DNA from: Hyalella azteca
Taxonomy: Eukaryota > Arthropoda > Malacostraca > Amphipoda > Hyalellidae
Assembly: GCF_000764305.2 (NCBI RefSeq)
Contig: NW_025935994.1
Coordinates: 1 to 64,000 of the forward strand
Length of the DNA: 64,000 nucleotides
Direction of reading: 5' to 3'
The position numbers and the translations under genes are program-made. Positions 46,460 to 60,225 of this stretch are shown piece by piece. The notes beneath the pieces were generated by a model. The model searched no databases. It was not told where the DNA came from and was given only the letters and a program-made list of their open reading frames with translations. The first letter of the stretch is position 1. Every line of letters starts with the position of its first letter.

Positions 46460-46636
46460 TGTACTGAAGAAATCGTTGATAAATTGTACGATGGTCTGTG
46501 CTCGACGTCGTTTCTGTTGAAATACAAAGATTTACGACTTAAAGACTGCTTGCGAAGCCACTTATATGGCCAACACGCCATTGCCAATTTATTTGACTGG
46601 CGTCACGCAGATGTTTTACATTTCTTACGAAAGTGA
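46460..46636 (+). CDS. Possible torsin-like coding fragment
   Basis: After the satellite the frame reads TEEIVDKLYDGLCSTSFLLK and then LKDCLRSHLYGQHAIANL before a TGA. The pattern L..L...LYGQH is like the start of torsin AAA+ domains (L...L...LFGQHLA), and torsins have Cys upstream. The similarity stops after GQH; the following residues (FDWRHADVLHFLRK) do not fit, and no AAA+ Walker motif is seen nearby. It could be a lone exon, a relic or chance. The frame's upstream part is satellite, so no true start is assigned. Confidence 0.22.
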   Translation, partial: CTEEIVDKLYDGLCSTSFLLKYKDLRLKDCLRSHLYGQHAIANLFDWRHADVLHFLRK

Positions 46637-46639
46637 AAT

Positions 46640-47335
46640 CTGTGTAGAATCTGAACACTTTTTACGAAATATTTCCCCGTATCATAAATCATCTGAATCT
46701 CTGGAGGAGGGAGATCGGCGATCTGTCGACGGCAAGGACACAACGCAATGAGCGGAAAATTGTCACAAAATTCCTACATTTGTTCGCGTTATCTAGGCAA
46801 AGCCGACAGTTTGACCTTATCAGTAGGTTGGAGTGAAGAGATGTGCCAACTTTTCACACCATGAAAATCTTTTTCTTGTGATGCTGCTGAGCTGCAGGCA
46901 AGGCCTTGCAGTGCTGAGCTGTGCGTATTCTTTTCTTTTGTGGCGCAACTGCCAACTGATGTCGTAAAAAACAAATTATCGGCGAGATGAGGCGTGATGA
47001 AGCTTGTCGCGCCGTCACGCTGGTGGTCCTTCGTATTGGCTGAATGTATGGGAGCCTGCTGCGCCGTGTGACATTTTAGCATCATTTATCAACTTATTTT
47101 TGCATGGTAGTGTTTTGCAAACTCAGTACAAAGCATTTATAACAAACAGTCTGCGGTTAATATATGACATCGCACTTCAATTCGACCTTCCTTGCAAGTG
47201 AGAAGTTAATGCAAATGGATCGCATCAGTTAAAATAAAGAGAAAATCTACAGAATTTGTTTGCTTGGAAGCAGCGTAAGAGCAGAGCAGGCAATGGCTGG
47301 CTGCGTGATGCAGTTAGTGCATGTAGTGTGAGATC
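46640..47335. other. Stretch without recognisable genes
   Basis: Short ORFs on both strands only; none shows a domain. Confidence 0.4.
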
Positions 47336-47460
47336 TGTTGCGTCAGGCAGTGGCAGGCAGCGTCAGGCAGTGGCAGGTAGTGGCAGGCAGTGGCAAGTAG
47401 CGTCAGGTAGTGACAGGCAGCGTCAGGCAGTGACAGGTAGCGTCATGTAGTGACAGACAA
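47336..47460. repeat. GGCAGCGTCAGGCAGTGGCA tandem array
   Basis: Alternating 10-base modules GCGTCAGGCA and GTGGCAGGTA/GTGACAGGCA. One reading frame gives a Gly/Ser/Arg/Gln-rich stretch that only reflects the repeat. Confidence 0.88.
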
Positions 47461-47629
47461 TAGGTCATTAATGACGGCGATGAGGCGTCACTGCGAGCGG
47501 ATGGCTCTCGGCATGCACGCGCATTACGGGCTCTTTTAACTAGCATCACAGGCCCCGCCGTACGGTCGCCGCATTGATTTATATAGCGGTTCCAGCGTTT
47601 ATTAGGCCGTAGGCCTGTCGCCGATTTTT

Positions 47630-47832
47630 AACATTGCAGGCAGAACATCCACATCTTGTTGCGGGCTTAAACTCACAACTCGATCACTGCTTCAATTTTG
47701 CTTATGCTTCAACGCCCGGCCCCCTCACCGATTCTGACCAGAAACTGGCGCACAGAGCTGGGATCGAACCCGCGCCTCTGTGCTCCGATCTTGGTACTCT
47801 GAACTTTAACCACTGGGCCACCCTGGACCCTT
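47630..47832 (-). mobile_element. tRNA-derived SINE
   Basis: Read on the minus strand it opens GGGTCCAGGGTGGCCCAGTGG, where TGGCCCAGTGG is a good Pol III A box (47810-47820). About 40 bases on lies GGGTTCGATCCC, a B box (47760-47771). The spacing is tRNA-like. A non-tRNA tail follows (AGCTCTGTGCGCCAGTTTCT... to about 47630). No intact cloverleaf is evident, so it is a SINE or tRNA pseudogene, not a tRNA gene. Confidence 0.75.
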
Positions 47833-49405
47833 GTTACACTGCATAATTTTACTGCGTTATAATCATACCGAGTTTATGTACAGTTGTACCTATGCAATAT
47901 CATGGATTATGCCACGTCTGAGTAGTAAACCAAGATCAAATAAATGTAGTTACTACGTCGTCGGGTACAGTAAGTGTCTTTAAAAATAGACGAAAGATAC
48001 ATTAAAAGCGCATTTTACATATAAATAAACAGTAATGGATACTAAATAAGTATATTAGTTTTTTTTGGGCCAGTATCGCTTAATCAAGGTTAGAGTGCCA
48101 CTCTAGGCTGAGGGCAGGCTGCCGAGAACGTATGAAACAACATAAATCCTCGGGTTTTACCCGTCCATGTTGCATCAGGGTGGCAGTCTCCTACAAATGC
48201 ACATCACGTGGCTGTCAGAGATTCTTCTTCCTCAATGAAATGCATTCTGGTTTATGAGCGACCTTTCGCTGACCGCCGAACCACTAGAATGCTCCTGTGA
48301 TTCCAGGTTCGGATCGTGATGAAGGTATCCGGTCATTGGAGGTTTGTGAGATGATTTTAATGCCGCGCGATCACACTTCCGCGCAGATAAACTGGTATTC
48401 TTGATACTCGTCATGATATTAGGAACTCAGATGAGTATTTCTAAATTATATCTGCCACAACATGACGAGAACACGAACTGACCTGCCGGTGTAATAATGT
48501 AAGCCGCGCTGCCGGAGTCGTGACGTGGCAACCGATGTTCGCGCCTCTCTGCTGTACGAAGCTTCAATGCTAAACAGTCATGTCGGTACTGTTAAATAAT
48601 TTTAGACACATAACAACAGCGATACATACTCTCCCATTCTCTCAGAGTCCTACACGGTACATGCATAAAGAAGCAGGAGCCCATTTTGATAACCATGTAT
48701 AGTTGATGTATCATTAGTATTAGTAACGCGTTGTATTTGTGAACTAATATCGAAATATTCGAATGCATGAAAAAAAAGATAAAATAAAAACTTGTATTCA
48801 TGCATCTAACCTAGAGTAGTGAATCAGAAACCGTTCCTTCGCAATTTCTCTTTACTTTATATATTGCTGGTTGCTTCATACCAACTATATGATATGATTA
48901 TTGTTTGTTTATAAACCAGTTGGGAACATTTATTGCGTGATCCCCCGCAGTGCAGGGAGCAGTAGTAATGTTTATCCATGTTAACGGAGTGCGGAACTGC
49001 CGCCCTGCAGCAGAGACAACAGGTTTGTCCGGCAATTGAGGGCCGTAAGAAGCATTAGGCATGCTGGTGGAAATTCCGACCTGGATCAAGACTCTAATTT
49101 TATTTTCAATTTAATTCCGTTATGTTGGGGGAAGAATAATCTTTACTGTACGAAAAAGTTTAATTCTCTGAAATTCAGTAATTACATCTGTATGTATGTT
49201 TTGGCAGGGACATAAAAATACCAATGATGAAGAAATAGTAACTTAAATTAATATATACGGATATGGTATTTCATGATAAGGAGCTGAAACGAGTGCTTTG
49301 ACATGATGAATTCAATTTCCTCAAATCTTCATATTTGAGCTTCTAAAATAAGTTCAATCGAGGCCATTCCAGAACTCTCGCTACGAGTTTTTTTTTTATT
49401 CTGGC
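47833..49405. other. Stretch without recognisable genes
   Basis: Only short ORFs; no promoter, RNA gene or repeat that I could delimit. Confidence 0.4.
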
Positions 49406-49600
49406 TTTACTAGCCTTGCTCTTCACTAGCCCTGCTCTTCACTAGTCCTGCTCTCCACTAGTCCTGCTCTCCATTAGCCCTGCTCTTCACTAGCCCTGCT
49501 CTATGCTCTCCACTAGCCCTGCTCTCCACTAGTCCTGCTCTCCACTAGCCCTGCTCTCCACTAGCCCTGCTCTCCACTAGCCCTGCTCTCCACTAGCCGC
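49406..49600. repeat. 16-base CTAGCCCTGCTCTCCA tandem array
   Basis: About 12 units of CTAGYCCTGCTCTYCA with C/T variation. One unit is changed by an 8-base insertion near 49500 (CTATGCTCTCCA). No coding potential. Confidence 0.92.
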
Positions 49601-52600
49601 GTTACTCTTCCCCTCATCACTGTAATGTTAACACTGTTTATTTGCAGAAGTATATTCTTTTATTGTTTAAATCGTAGCAGGTGTGACGGACCGCTGAAGT
49701 ATCAAGAGTTCGTTCACCAAATCGTGTTTATTCGGTATTTAGGAGTTTAAATTGTCGGAAATGATGTGTAATGGTAGCGATGATCAATTCGTGGCCCGAT
49801 AAAAGCCACGGACTTAGCGGCGTAGTAACAAGACTGCAACGAAGGCTTGTAAACCATCTGCAATGGTCGTCATGGAGAAGACTTCAATTCTCGTAACTTT
49901 CTTAGTCTCTTATTACCAGCACCGGAGATTTGCATAACTGTAATTCGCATTTTTAAAGGTGCTTGTAAAACAGAGGACGGCTTCTTTGAGAGTACAGATA
50001 TGGTGTGGAAAAAGCAAAATCAAGCGGAACGGCGTAACTCATCTTGTAGGAGTTTGTTTTTCTTGCAGGTATCGTGCTGAAGATTTTTTTTCGGGGGGGA
50101 CTCATATGGAGCTCCTTTATTTTTTTCACACTTGATACTTGCTGATTCACATTCATGTTTTAGTGTTTTCTAAGCGCTGAGGTATAGATCAGTTGAGTAA
50201 TTTCCATGTAATTAGTTGCTGATTCGAATAGAAGAGTCATGTATTTTATTTACCTTTGGTAGAGATTTTCTGAACCAAATAATCCGAAATGATAATATCG
50301 TCATCCTTAACCACACCATTCAGGAGTGAGGAATCCAATCTCTCTTTCTTTTATAAAGCAAATCTTCCATAAAATGGCAATTGCCGACTAAAACTTCATT
50401 GGTGAGCAGTTGGGGTTAAGTTAAAGAAGTGAACTGAAGACGAACTTTCTCATCTAACCTAAAGTGAGTGAACCACTTATGGCGCTACAGCAGATACTCA
50501 GTAATTAATGGACTCCTTACAACTCAATAATGCCACCACAGGAAACAATGCTGATGTGAGGAAACAATGCTGATAAGATTACGTCCATACAGCACCAATA
50601 TTGCCATCGTGAAATGGAAGCACGGCGTAGGAAATATGGAGACCATATATAGGGAGATTCATTTAATGGGGAAGCATCTTCTCAAATTATTGAAGGAGGA
50701 ATGGATTGAGTTGAGTGTCGAATTTCGGAGAAGAATCTACCAAGGTTAACAGAGCATATGAGGTTCGTATTAGAATGGTTCTTTCTACAGGATAACCGTG
50801 CATGCACCCAGCTAAAGCAACTTACAAATGGTTTATGCATGAGTAATAGTATTGTTGTTTTAAATGGCCTGGTCAGTCGTCTGGCTTTATATATAATTGC
50901 TGTTTTCATTTTCATATAAAATTACGGGTGTACTTCAGTGTTTTCGAAGTTTTCTCATTTCAAAGTTTACTTTTATAACTTCTTGAGTCCAATCTAGGTT
51001 TTAAAATCATAACATAAAATAAATTCTGTTAGGACGTGGCATACAATCAGGGGATTTTTTAGTGTGGAATTCTTTTCACTAGTCCCATAGACTTTTATAG
51101 AATTTGCCTTATTGGTGGAGGCCCACACTGAAAAAACAAGAAAAATTACAGGAAGGATGATTGTCCTTTCAAATATGAAATGATTTTTTCTGCCCTCGTG
51201 GCCACAGAGTAGTCAGCTCATACCAATACGGTACAAATTATCTTCTCTCGTGAAAAAGTGTGCAGCTCATACATATATACTCTACGAGCTGTCCTGACCA
51301 ATGTGGAGTCACCTCAAGTCATGTCCTTCAAAAATGGCGAAAAAAACGCAAAAAAGTTTTTAATTTTACCGCTAATTAGCAAATGCGATGTTTTTCGATC
51401 AGCTATGAGTGTCTAAATGCAAAACTCGAGGTCTTTATATTTGCAATGCAGATGCCGCTCGCGCAGAGTGATGTTACGAGAGATTGATGTGGGAGTGAAC
51501 ATCATTTTCGATGTTACTTATTGAGCTGCCATGACCTTTTGCGGTTTATATGATTATTTAACAATACTATATGATGGTGGAACCACTAATATTCAATGAT
51601 CTCAATTTAGACGTCAATTAATATTTTTATTGTCAAAGAAACCTCATGCAGGCTAAGGAAAGAACCACGAGCACAAGTTTCTATGAGAGAGAGATATTCC
51701 AAATTAAATTTTAATAAGTGGACTGCGAGCAATTTGATGGGGTGTATTTTTGGGCAGAACTATCAGGCAAAGTATGTGATGAAATGAATTTGTAATTAGT
51801 CATGCCTGCAGAAATATGTTGCACATGATCGTATCAGAGCATGCATGTGTGTGTCAATGGTGCCTAGATATTGTCCATATGAAGTAGCGATTCGAAATTA
51901 TTTGCTCACATCGTTGACTAAAGATAGGGAAATTAAGCATGGTCTTGCCACTTGTGTAGCCGACAGTATTTGGAATGAGATATTTACTAAGTTGACTTTG
52001 ATGAATCATGCTTGGCTTAGCTTATACTTGGCGTTGAGAACTGCACAAGGAACAGCAACATGCATTGCGTCTCACTTATACTGTGCAGGTAGAGTTACAT
52101 TCTGAGAAAATTGTAGCTTTACTTTAGTTTGTATATCTCTTACTCATTGAGAAAACTATTGCCTTTCTTTCTATGAAAAAAAAAACATGTGCATGGAGGC
52201 CTTGGCCATGTTAACGCTTGGGTTAAGGCTGACTGTCTTTATTCTACTTATTGCATTAAATTTGTGTATGAAAGAACTGCGGCGTAAAATTATTCCAGTG
52301 AGATGCCCGCGCATGCATCAGTCGAATCAATTATTGTCAGCATGGAGAGGTCATGCTCAGGAAATCTATGCCAACGCAAAATTAATATTGAAATTTGATC
52401 TACAAATGACTTTTCTTATGCCACGATTCAACTATTGATGGAACTAGCCTAATTTGCTTCTGATTTTCCTCGAGATTATTCGGCTGCATTAGCATGGAAA
52501 TGGATCAACTAATAAAGCCAGTATGCATGCAGGCTAATGTTCAGGTCATGTTACTGCAGAACGAATTCCTGAGAATATAATGTAAATGATTTTTGAGCGC

Positions 52601-55600
52601 TGCTTGGATTTAGAATTTGCCTTATTGTGTCTACTCGCTATCATAAATAAGCAGGCTCTATAGAAGATCGCATTCGCTCAATTAGAATAAGCGATGCCCA
52701 TCTCATCCACCCACAACATTTACAGCTTACAGCACCGTGTAGAACCATGACCTTGCCTCATCGTCTGCGTGTTGCGCCACAGCTCTCATCTCGCATACTA
52801 TACCCTAATAAATGATTCATTTTTCCTCCTTCACATTGTACTTGTGCTCATAAAGATACTTGTGTCCATGCCTACTACTGGGCTCCCTAGTGCCAATTAG
52901 GCGAATGGGAGCTACATGTCAATTATAGACTTGGTCTATTGGTGTCTGTGAATATTGAATATTTTACAGTAGGGATTTAATAGGTTATTTCTGATTCATG
53001 TTAATTACTGATAAATATTTTTAACTATTTGCTGGAATTATAAAGAGTACTCTGAATCTTTTGTCATAATTTGTGATCACTTGGCCATTGCGCTCGAGAA
53101 AATTGTATATGAACTACGAAATTGAATACGGAAACGAAGTTCACGATATTCCTTTGTTAATTATAGATTTTGCGTTAGCTTCTCTGAAGTCTCGTTAATA
53201 GTTTGGGTATCAATGTGAGATATTAATGTTCCTTGATTAACAGCGATAGCGGCCTTCCGCGAACGTAATTAGCTTAACTTATGATGCCCAAGCGCTGACT
53301 GTTCCATCACAATTGCTACAGCGACGCTTCTTCCTGCAGGGAAGTGGTGGTGGATGATGTTTTCCTAGTGCAGAGAAGTGGTGGTGGATGTCGTTTTCAC
53401 CCTTTTGACATCTAAAGAACGATTTGAAACTGATTTTTTTTTGTACGTCGGCATTAACGTTTGCATTATCGGGTAAACATGGTTGTTACAGATTTGATTT
53501 CAAATTTCTCTCAAATATATAATTTATATCATTCTTGTCTTACGACGCCAGCCTTATATTATTCTCAATACGTTTCTCTGTAGCGAGATTGTTAATTCTT
53601 AAATACCTGCCAAATCATACCAATATTTGCCAACTCTTATATTCGTTTACATGAGATTATTTATTTTGTCATATCTTTGCGCGTGTCTTTGATGAATCTT
53701 CTATTCTAGTTACTGCCGGCATTATTTTTTATGATAAATATACCCGATAAAATTCATATTGAATTTATTTGTGGTGTTGTTGTCCGGAATAAAAAGCATA
53801 TCTCGTTTTGCTTGAATTATTCACGAATTCCAGCTGTAGACGCCGTGTTCCTCGGACTGGTTGTCTAGTTGAAGATTCTAAAAACGTTTATGCTACAAGA
53901 ATTCGTTCAATCTACTCGTAACCATTAATGCTGTCGCATTTGAACTTGGCCATTAAATTCAGATGCTGATAATCTGTGATAGCTTAAATGCCTCTTGCCT
54001 ATAGTACAGTGCAATGCTGCCAGGGCGCGGTTGCTTGTAGCAGGACTGGCTTCTTCCATTTCTGTTGTCAGAATATTTGCATGAAGTAATTATGTGTAGC
54101 GAATATTATAATCATGTTTATGTAGAGAATGAAATCCCAGAATTCCTAATGCTCGTTAGTGTATTTCAAATGGAATATTTGCGTAACAAGACTGCAGTAA
54201 GGAAGTCGCCTATTGCCTTCCTACAAATCTCTGCAACGCTACCTTCGTTTCGTGAGAAACCTCACAAAAATTATTCGGAAAATCATGAACTTTACTATGA
54301 TAACCACTATAGTTTGAATTCAAAATAGCGCTTTGTTTTCACATTTACTTACGATTGCTCTTACTTCGTTACAACTACTTATGAAGCATGTTTTTTTTTT
54401 TCAAGATAATATGAACTTCATTTCTGGCGATGAATCACCGGTCGCCTGAATTAGTTTCGGTGCTGTGATTTTGGCAGATGAATAGTTCTGTTATATTAGT
54501 TAAATGTATTCAGTACTTTATAGCTTTAGAACGTCGACAAATATCTTGCAGAATGTGTAGTAAAATCTACACTCACCTCATAAATACGAGTTGACGGTGT
54601 TCACGACAAACTGATCGAAATGCACTCCACAAAACCTGCCCTAAATTCGCAATGAGGTCGATATCGCTCATGTATTAATTTTTCTGGTGTCTCTTTTTGT
54701 ACACGAAAAACAAAATAAACGAAATGAACACAAATGGTCTAACTAGATAAAGAAATATCTATTACCTGGGACTCTGCTACTGAAATTTAAACTTTGAAAT
54801 CCTCTATCGAGTTCAGCATTTGTAATAAAATTTAGATCAAAGGGCACAACTGAAGTCTCGTTTAGAATTTGCTAATTTTATGGTTAGCTTATTAAGATTT
54901 CCTGATCATGACCTTTGGAAAATATGCGTAATTATTGCAGTGAATACATCGTAGTAAAATATCGTTCATGTTTCAGATATTGCAACGTCACTGAAGTATT
55001 TAGCCGCATTTGTAGGGCTGCATTTAAATGGTCCGCGCCTGAGCCAATTATGACGGAACATTTTAAGACCGGACAAGGTGCCAATAAATTCTCTATTTCC
55101 GAGGTCAAATTAAATTATTTCAAGTTCTTTCCTGAACTAATCGGACGAATAATCGCGCGGAAATAGTGAAAGATTTTTATTCCTTCGAGTTCTTGTTACA
55201 ACTTTTTATAGTTGCAAACTGTACCCTTAGTTAATGGGCTAGAAAGATTCCTCCTAAGTCTAAGCTCATCCCATTAACGCCACATTGAACACATTGAATA
55301 TGGTAGTCTCGAAGTTGAAACGGTATTCGTTATCTTGATTAAGAGGCGAATAAATTCAATGTTGAGCAAATAATGAAACTATGAGGCTTCTATTAGATTG
55401 AAGGTGGATCCGTTATTCAGGTTCGTATTGTGCATCCACGTATTAATAGCTCAATATAATCTTCATGAGGGGTGAACGTAATTGCTCTTGAGATGAAAAA
55501 AGTGCGGACTTAACTATAAGGGGTTCATACTCAATATTATATCAGGGAAGCATGCACAACGACCGAGAACAAATTTCTAAAGAAGAGTTTTAAATGAGAA

Positions 55601-56820
55601 AGATGATGCAGATCTGAGCACGACAGGAGTTCAAACGTTCCCAAAAATGTTGAAATACATGAACGAATCAAGTTGTAAATTTAAATCTGATTGGGATGTT
55701 ACGCATGCAACTGGACGTAGGACGTAAAGCTCTATTTAGAGATGCTGCGGCCAGCGTTCGTCTTCAGGCCGCCGCCCGACGTAAATCAGGCGCAGCCTTC
55801 GCGGGACCAGCGGCGCCACTCAGCGCTGCGTCGGGATAATTGCCGTGAAGTTAACAGTCTTTGCTATGCATGATGCCTACATGCTCGGCGAGATCGCCCC
55901 TACTCCACTCAATGTGAAAAATGTTGGGCAGGTCATAATTATACTGGAGGATGGCATTCTGTTCAGAAATGTTTTTTGGTTCATTAGCATTCTTTCAATT
56001 CATCTCAAGGATAAAGGAAGAGACAGCTGCATGTGAGTATTTCTGAAAAGCTTCTGCGCTTGTTAAACTTGATATTTTTTCATGATTGTTATCATTAAAA
56101 AATTATGATTGAAGAGATATTTTTAATGATTGCTGAGAAATGAATTCTGAATTTATATCAATAAGAAGTTGTGTTGGAGTATTCATTTAATCATATGAGC
56201 AAACATTTATTTTTTGCCATCATAAGATGCGAACGGTTCGATAGAATTTTGCTGCTATAATGCTAATGAATCCCCGGCATCTAAATAGAAATCGATGAAT
56301 TTAGAAAACCATCCTTGAACCATATTGATATACAGAATTTTCCTCGACAAATAACCAATTGACATTTAATTTTATCGTGTTCGATGTTAGTGGTAAAAAG
56401 TTGTGCCCACTTTAAATCATATCTCTCATCATTGAACATTTGCTTAATGAAGTCTGAATATGCAGCTTGAATTGGTTTGCGAAACGCGGAAAAGACGGCG
56501 ATTATTTGCATCACAAAGAATTTCTATTTTTTCGGTGGATCTCAATAGTTTCCTTCAGAATTTTAATTAAGATGGTGCAGGGCTGCGTAGTTCAGCTTAG
56601 GAAATCAGACGAGAATATCCTCATGTTTGTACCAAATTACAGACGTCTAATGGAATGCAAACAAGCAATTTAATTGGTACTGAGTTTGAAGGTCACTGTC
56701 TGCTCTACTTAAAAGAGTTTTTACAACGGCTCTTCAGTTGAGTTACTGCGTTCTAGTTCCAGCATCGTTTGATGTTCGAAGGTTAAGAAATGAAGGGTAA
56801 ATAATTCTAACCCTACAATC
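49601..56820. other. 7 kb without recognisable genes
   Basis: AT-rich sequence with scattered ORFs of 60-87 codons that show no domains. It contains a small direct duplication near 53335-53400 (AGTGGTGGTGGATG, twice) and a CpG-rich patch at 55740-55850. It could be intron or intergenic. Confidence 0.45.
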
Positions 56821-56861
56821 ATGCGCCCAGCGGTTGATCTGCGCGCCATGCATTAGTCGCC

Positions 56862-57097
56862 CATGCAACAACTGCTACACGTAGCGCATGCGTTCCAAAC
56901 AATAAGCAAAAGCTACGCAATGCTACAACTGCTGCACGTAGCGCATGCGTTCCAAACAATAAGCAAAAGCTACGCAATGCTACAACTGCTGCACGTAGAG
57001 CATGCATTCCAAACAATAAGCAAAAGCTACGCAATGCTACAATTGCTGCACGTAGAGCATGCATTCCAAACAATAAGCAAAAGCTACGCAATGCTAC
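56862..57097. repeat. 57-base satellite, about 4 units, ending at an N
   Basis: Unit TACGCAATGCTACAACTGCT, GCACGTAGCGCATGCGTTCC, AAACAATAAGCAAAAGC. The period is a multiple of 3, so long ORFs arise on both strands without being genes. Later units change GCGCATGCG to GAGCATGCA. The array stops at N 57098. Confidence 0.93.
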
Positions 57098-57098
57098 N

Positions 57099-57390
57099 TA
57101 CGTAGATAGCAGAATGATTGAAATCTACGTAGATAGAAGAATGATTGAAATCTACGTAGATAGCAGAATGATTGAAATCTACGTAGATAGAAGAATGATT
57201 GAAATCTACGTAGATAGCAGAATGATTGAAATCTGCGTAGATAGAAGAATGATTGAAATCTGCGTAAATAGAGGAATGGTTGAAATCTGCGTAGATAGCA
57301 GAATGATTGAAATCTATGTAAATAAAAGAATGATGGAAGTCTTCGTAGCTATAAGAATGATGGAAATCTATGTAGATAGAAGAATATGGA
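57099..57390. repeat. 27-base satellite, about 10 units, starting at an N
   Basis: Unit TACGTAGATAGMAGAATGAT followed by TGAAATC, with alternation of AGCAGAATG and AGAAGAATG in early units (a 54-base higher-order pattern). Later units decay. The period is a multiple of 3, which explains the 107- and 139-codon ORFs here. Confidence 0.93.
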
Positions 57391-60109
57391 AACAAAATAT
57401 AGAGAAGCCGAGCGAACACTCTTCTCTGCCCTGCTGAGTGAATGCAGAAATCGATTACAAAACCTAACACGGAAATATCGATGATATCGCAGCAACTAAT
57501 CACAATCTTCGCCTAGTTTTAGGTCCATTTATATAATCATGTGTAATGTGGTCGAAATGTGTTAGTCTGCATGGTCAGCTAATTGATCATATAAGAAATC
57601 TCGACTGATGTAGAGGGACAAAAATACGCAACTCTTATTCTTTCTTAGTTTATGTATCCAACTCTACTCTCTAAATGACAAATTTCGTAACGCGAGTTAC
57701 TCGAGAATCTCTTGCTGGATATCGTCAATGAATTCATCTTGACTATTTCTTAATGTACAGTAATGTTCCATGTGGTCACTCATGTCCCCGTTAATTCCTC
57801 ATCTGTGGAGACATGGAACATCGTAATTCTATCATATTCTGATGAAAAATGACCTGAATAATGGACAACACTAATAATAATGGGCAGCACTTATAATATG
57901 TTACAGAAGGATGTAACCTACCATTTCTTGTCATAACATATAATTTGTTAAGACTTCTGTACACCTTATAGGCTGAGGAAAAATTTAAACACATTTGTTT
58001 TGTTGTATTTAATGTCATCGGACAATGTGTAGGTTCTGAAATTAAGAGCACAAGTTATTACAATTTATACATTTTAATGCACGATGTTGGCCATACAATT
58101 CCAGATAATGAATTATGTTAAAATAAGCAGGATTGTGGCACCTATCGCAACCTATCGAAGCATTACATTACAAGCAACCTATCGAAAAATTTTGGTAAAT
58201 ATATTTTCCTATGGCACGCATGAACTACAGGTAAGACAAGAACAGTCAGGTAAGCTACAGTACAAGGAAAACTTGGGACTGAAGATCCGTCCAAACAAGA
58301 ATATATTATTCGAGAAGAGTGAAATGTGAAATTGCCATTACAAGTTGTGGAAGTGATCAACCAGCCCGATGTTCCTGTCGAATTAAAATGCTTTACCGTG
58401 ATGTCCATCATCAGAACTGAGAAGCATGCAGGCATCACCATAGCATTAAATGCCTCCGGAAAAATAAATATTATAATATTGTTTGCATCAACATAATAAA
58501 AATATCTCGTCATCGTTTGAATTTTTACTATGAAATATTGAGAGAAGCGAGCTGTGCTGAGACGAAGCTATATAGGAGCGTCGGTCGCGTGACCTATCGG
58601 AAATGTTGGCCTTGAAGCCAAGGCCTCTTCAAGCCGCGTTCGTAGGTTCACAGGGCCAAGCATTTACGCAATTTTCATTTGATTGTTTAATTGTAGGTTT
58701 AGAACTCGCTACAAATTCTTATAATAATAATGCATTCGGAATTACTTGCTTCAGTTTGAACTGATATATACTTCCCTTACTGGAACGACTTTTCAAATAA
58801 CAACTTTTAAAGTTTGTTCTTTCAATTTGATTGGCTTAATATATTTCCCTATAAATAAAATGCCACCAAATTTAACCCATGCTAAAATATTTGACCGTTT
58901 TTTGGAGAGGATATTAGATGTTACATTCAGATATTTCAGTCATAAATAAATAAATAAATGTTTTCATTATTGACGATGTCTGAAATTTTATTAGAGCCAT
59001 GCTATTCAATTTGAAAAAAAAACTCAGTTTTCCAAATTTGTAATTCTATCCTGGTATATTCTAACGATATAATGTGTTATATTAAAGTCTATTATGACTT
59101 TAAGGATAGTATTGTGCTTCGTGTGATATTCCCGCATTACTACCTGCAAAGATAATTAAATAATTATGATTACACGATACAATTTCCTCCTAGAATATTC
59201 GCTGCTAAATTTTTAAAATAATTTCAGTGCCCGGCAAGCTTCGATTCCACTGTTGCCTCTCGAAGTTAGCGTCAAATTCTTCCTGGTAAATTGATAGGTC
59301 TTCTTGTAGCACAGACTGTTGTTGTTGTAGTACATTCGAGTAAAACGTTTCTCGGTGTTTTATGCATCTTGGAGTGATTTGTTATTCATCAAACTGGTTC
59401 TGCGCACGAGCGGCTTATAATTTTGCAGAATTAGCTTTCGTGAAGCATGGAAGATGATGCCAGTTTTTTGTATTATGCATTTCTGGATGTTGAATTATAG
59501 GTTTGTGTTGCTTGCTGCCGAGGGCAGGCTCTCTCGAAGAGCGTTGCTTGTATAATCTTTGTGGAGTTGTGCTCTATTTTCTTTATTAAATAATGATGAA
59601 ATAGATAATGACTTTTTACAGCATTTACTTAACTTTTCATTCTGCTTGCTTGTAGTTCGCCTATTTAACAGGTCTAGCAATTAAAGAGATTCTTGTGTAC
59701 AAACCGAAAATAAATTTGTTTTGGTATCTCTACAAGAAATACTTGAAGAGAAAATTGCTCAGGATTTGTAGCTTTTCCAACATCTGGTGACTCTGGCCGC
59801 CATTGACCGTGGATTAAGGCTGGTGTCATTGTACACATCAAGATATTAAGATGTTTGTCTGTGAAATATCCTTGTATTCCTTTGCAGGAATGACGGAGCT
59901 ATTTTTTCGTTTTGTTTGTTGTGTATCAAGGTTTGTGAAACTTGAATTATTATTTAATATCTTTTGATTTGTTAGGTTTGAATTGTGAAAACTCGTTCGT
60001 GGACAAAGGGTTAGGATATTTGTGCCGGCTGCCGCGTAGTTTTGTTTGAAGACCGCTGCTTGCTCGTTTTTATTGATCGATTCCTTCAAATGAATTATTA
60101 TTGTGCTTG

Positions 60110-60225
60110 ATATCGTGTGAAAATTTTTGATATTGTGATATTGTGTGAATGTGATATTGAGTGAATATGTGATATTGTGTGAATGATATTGTGATATTGT
60201 GTGTGCTTGATATTGCGTGAAGATT
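60110..60225. repeat. GATATTGTGTGAAT degenerate array
   Basis: Eight or so irregular copies of TGATATTGTGTGAA with gaps. The reverse reading gives a His/Ile/Thr-rich ORF that is a by-product. Confidence 0.8.

Noticed and set aside
47634..47846. 70-codon ORF starting MQAEHPHLVAGLNSQLDHCF
   Set aside because: It overlaps the SINE in antisense, including its Pol III boxes, so it is not a gene.
56819..57503. ORFs of 80-139 codons on both strands
   Set aside because: They are translations of the 57- and 27-base satellites, whose periods are multiples of three, and two of them run into the N.
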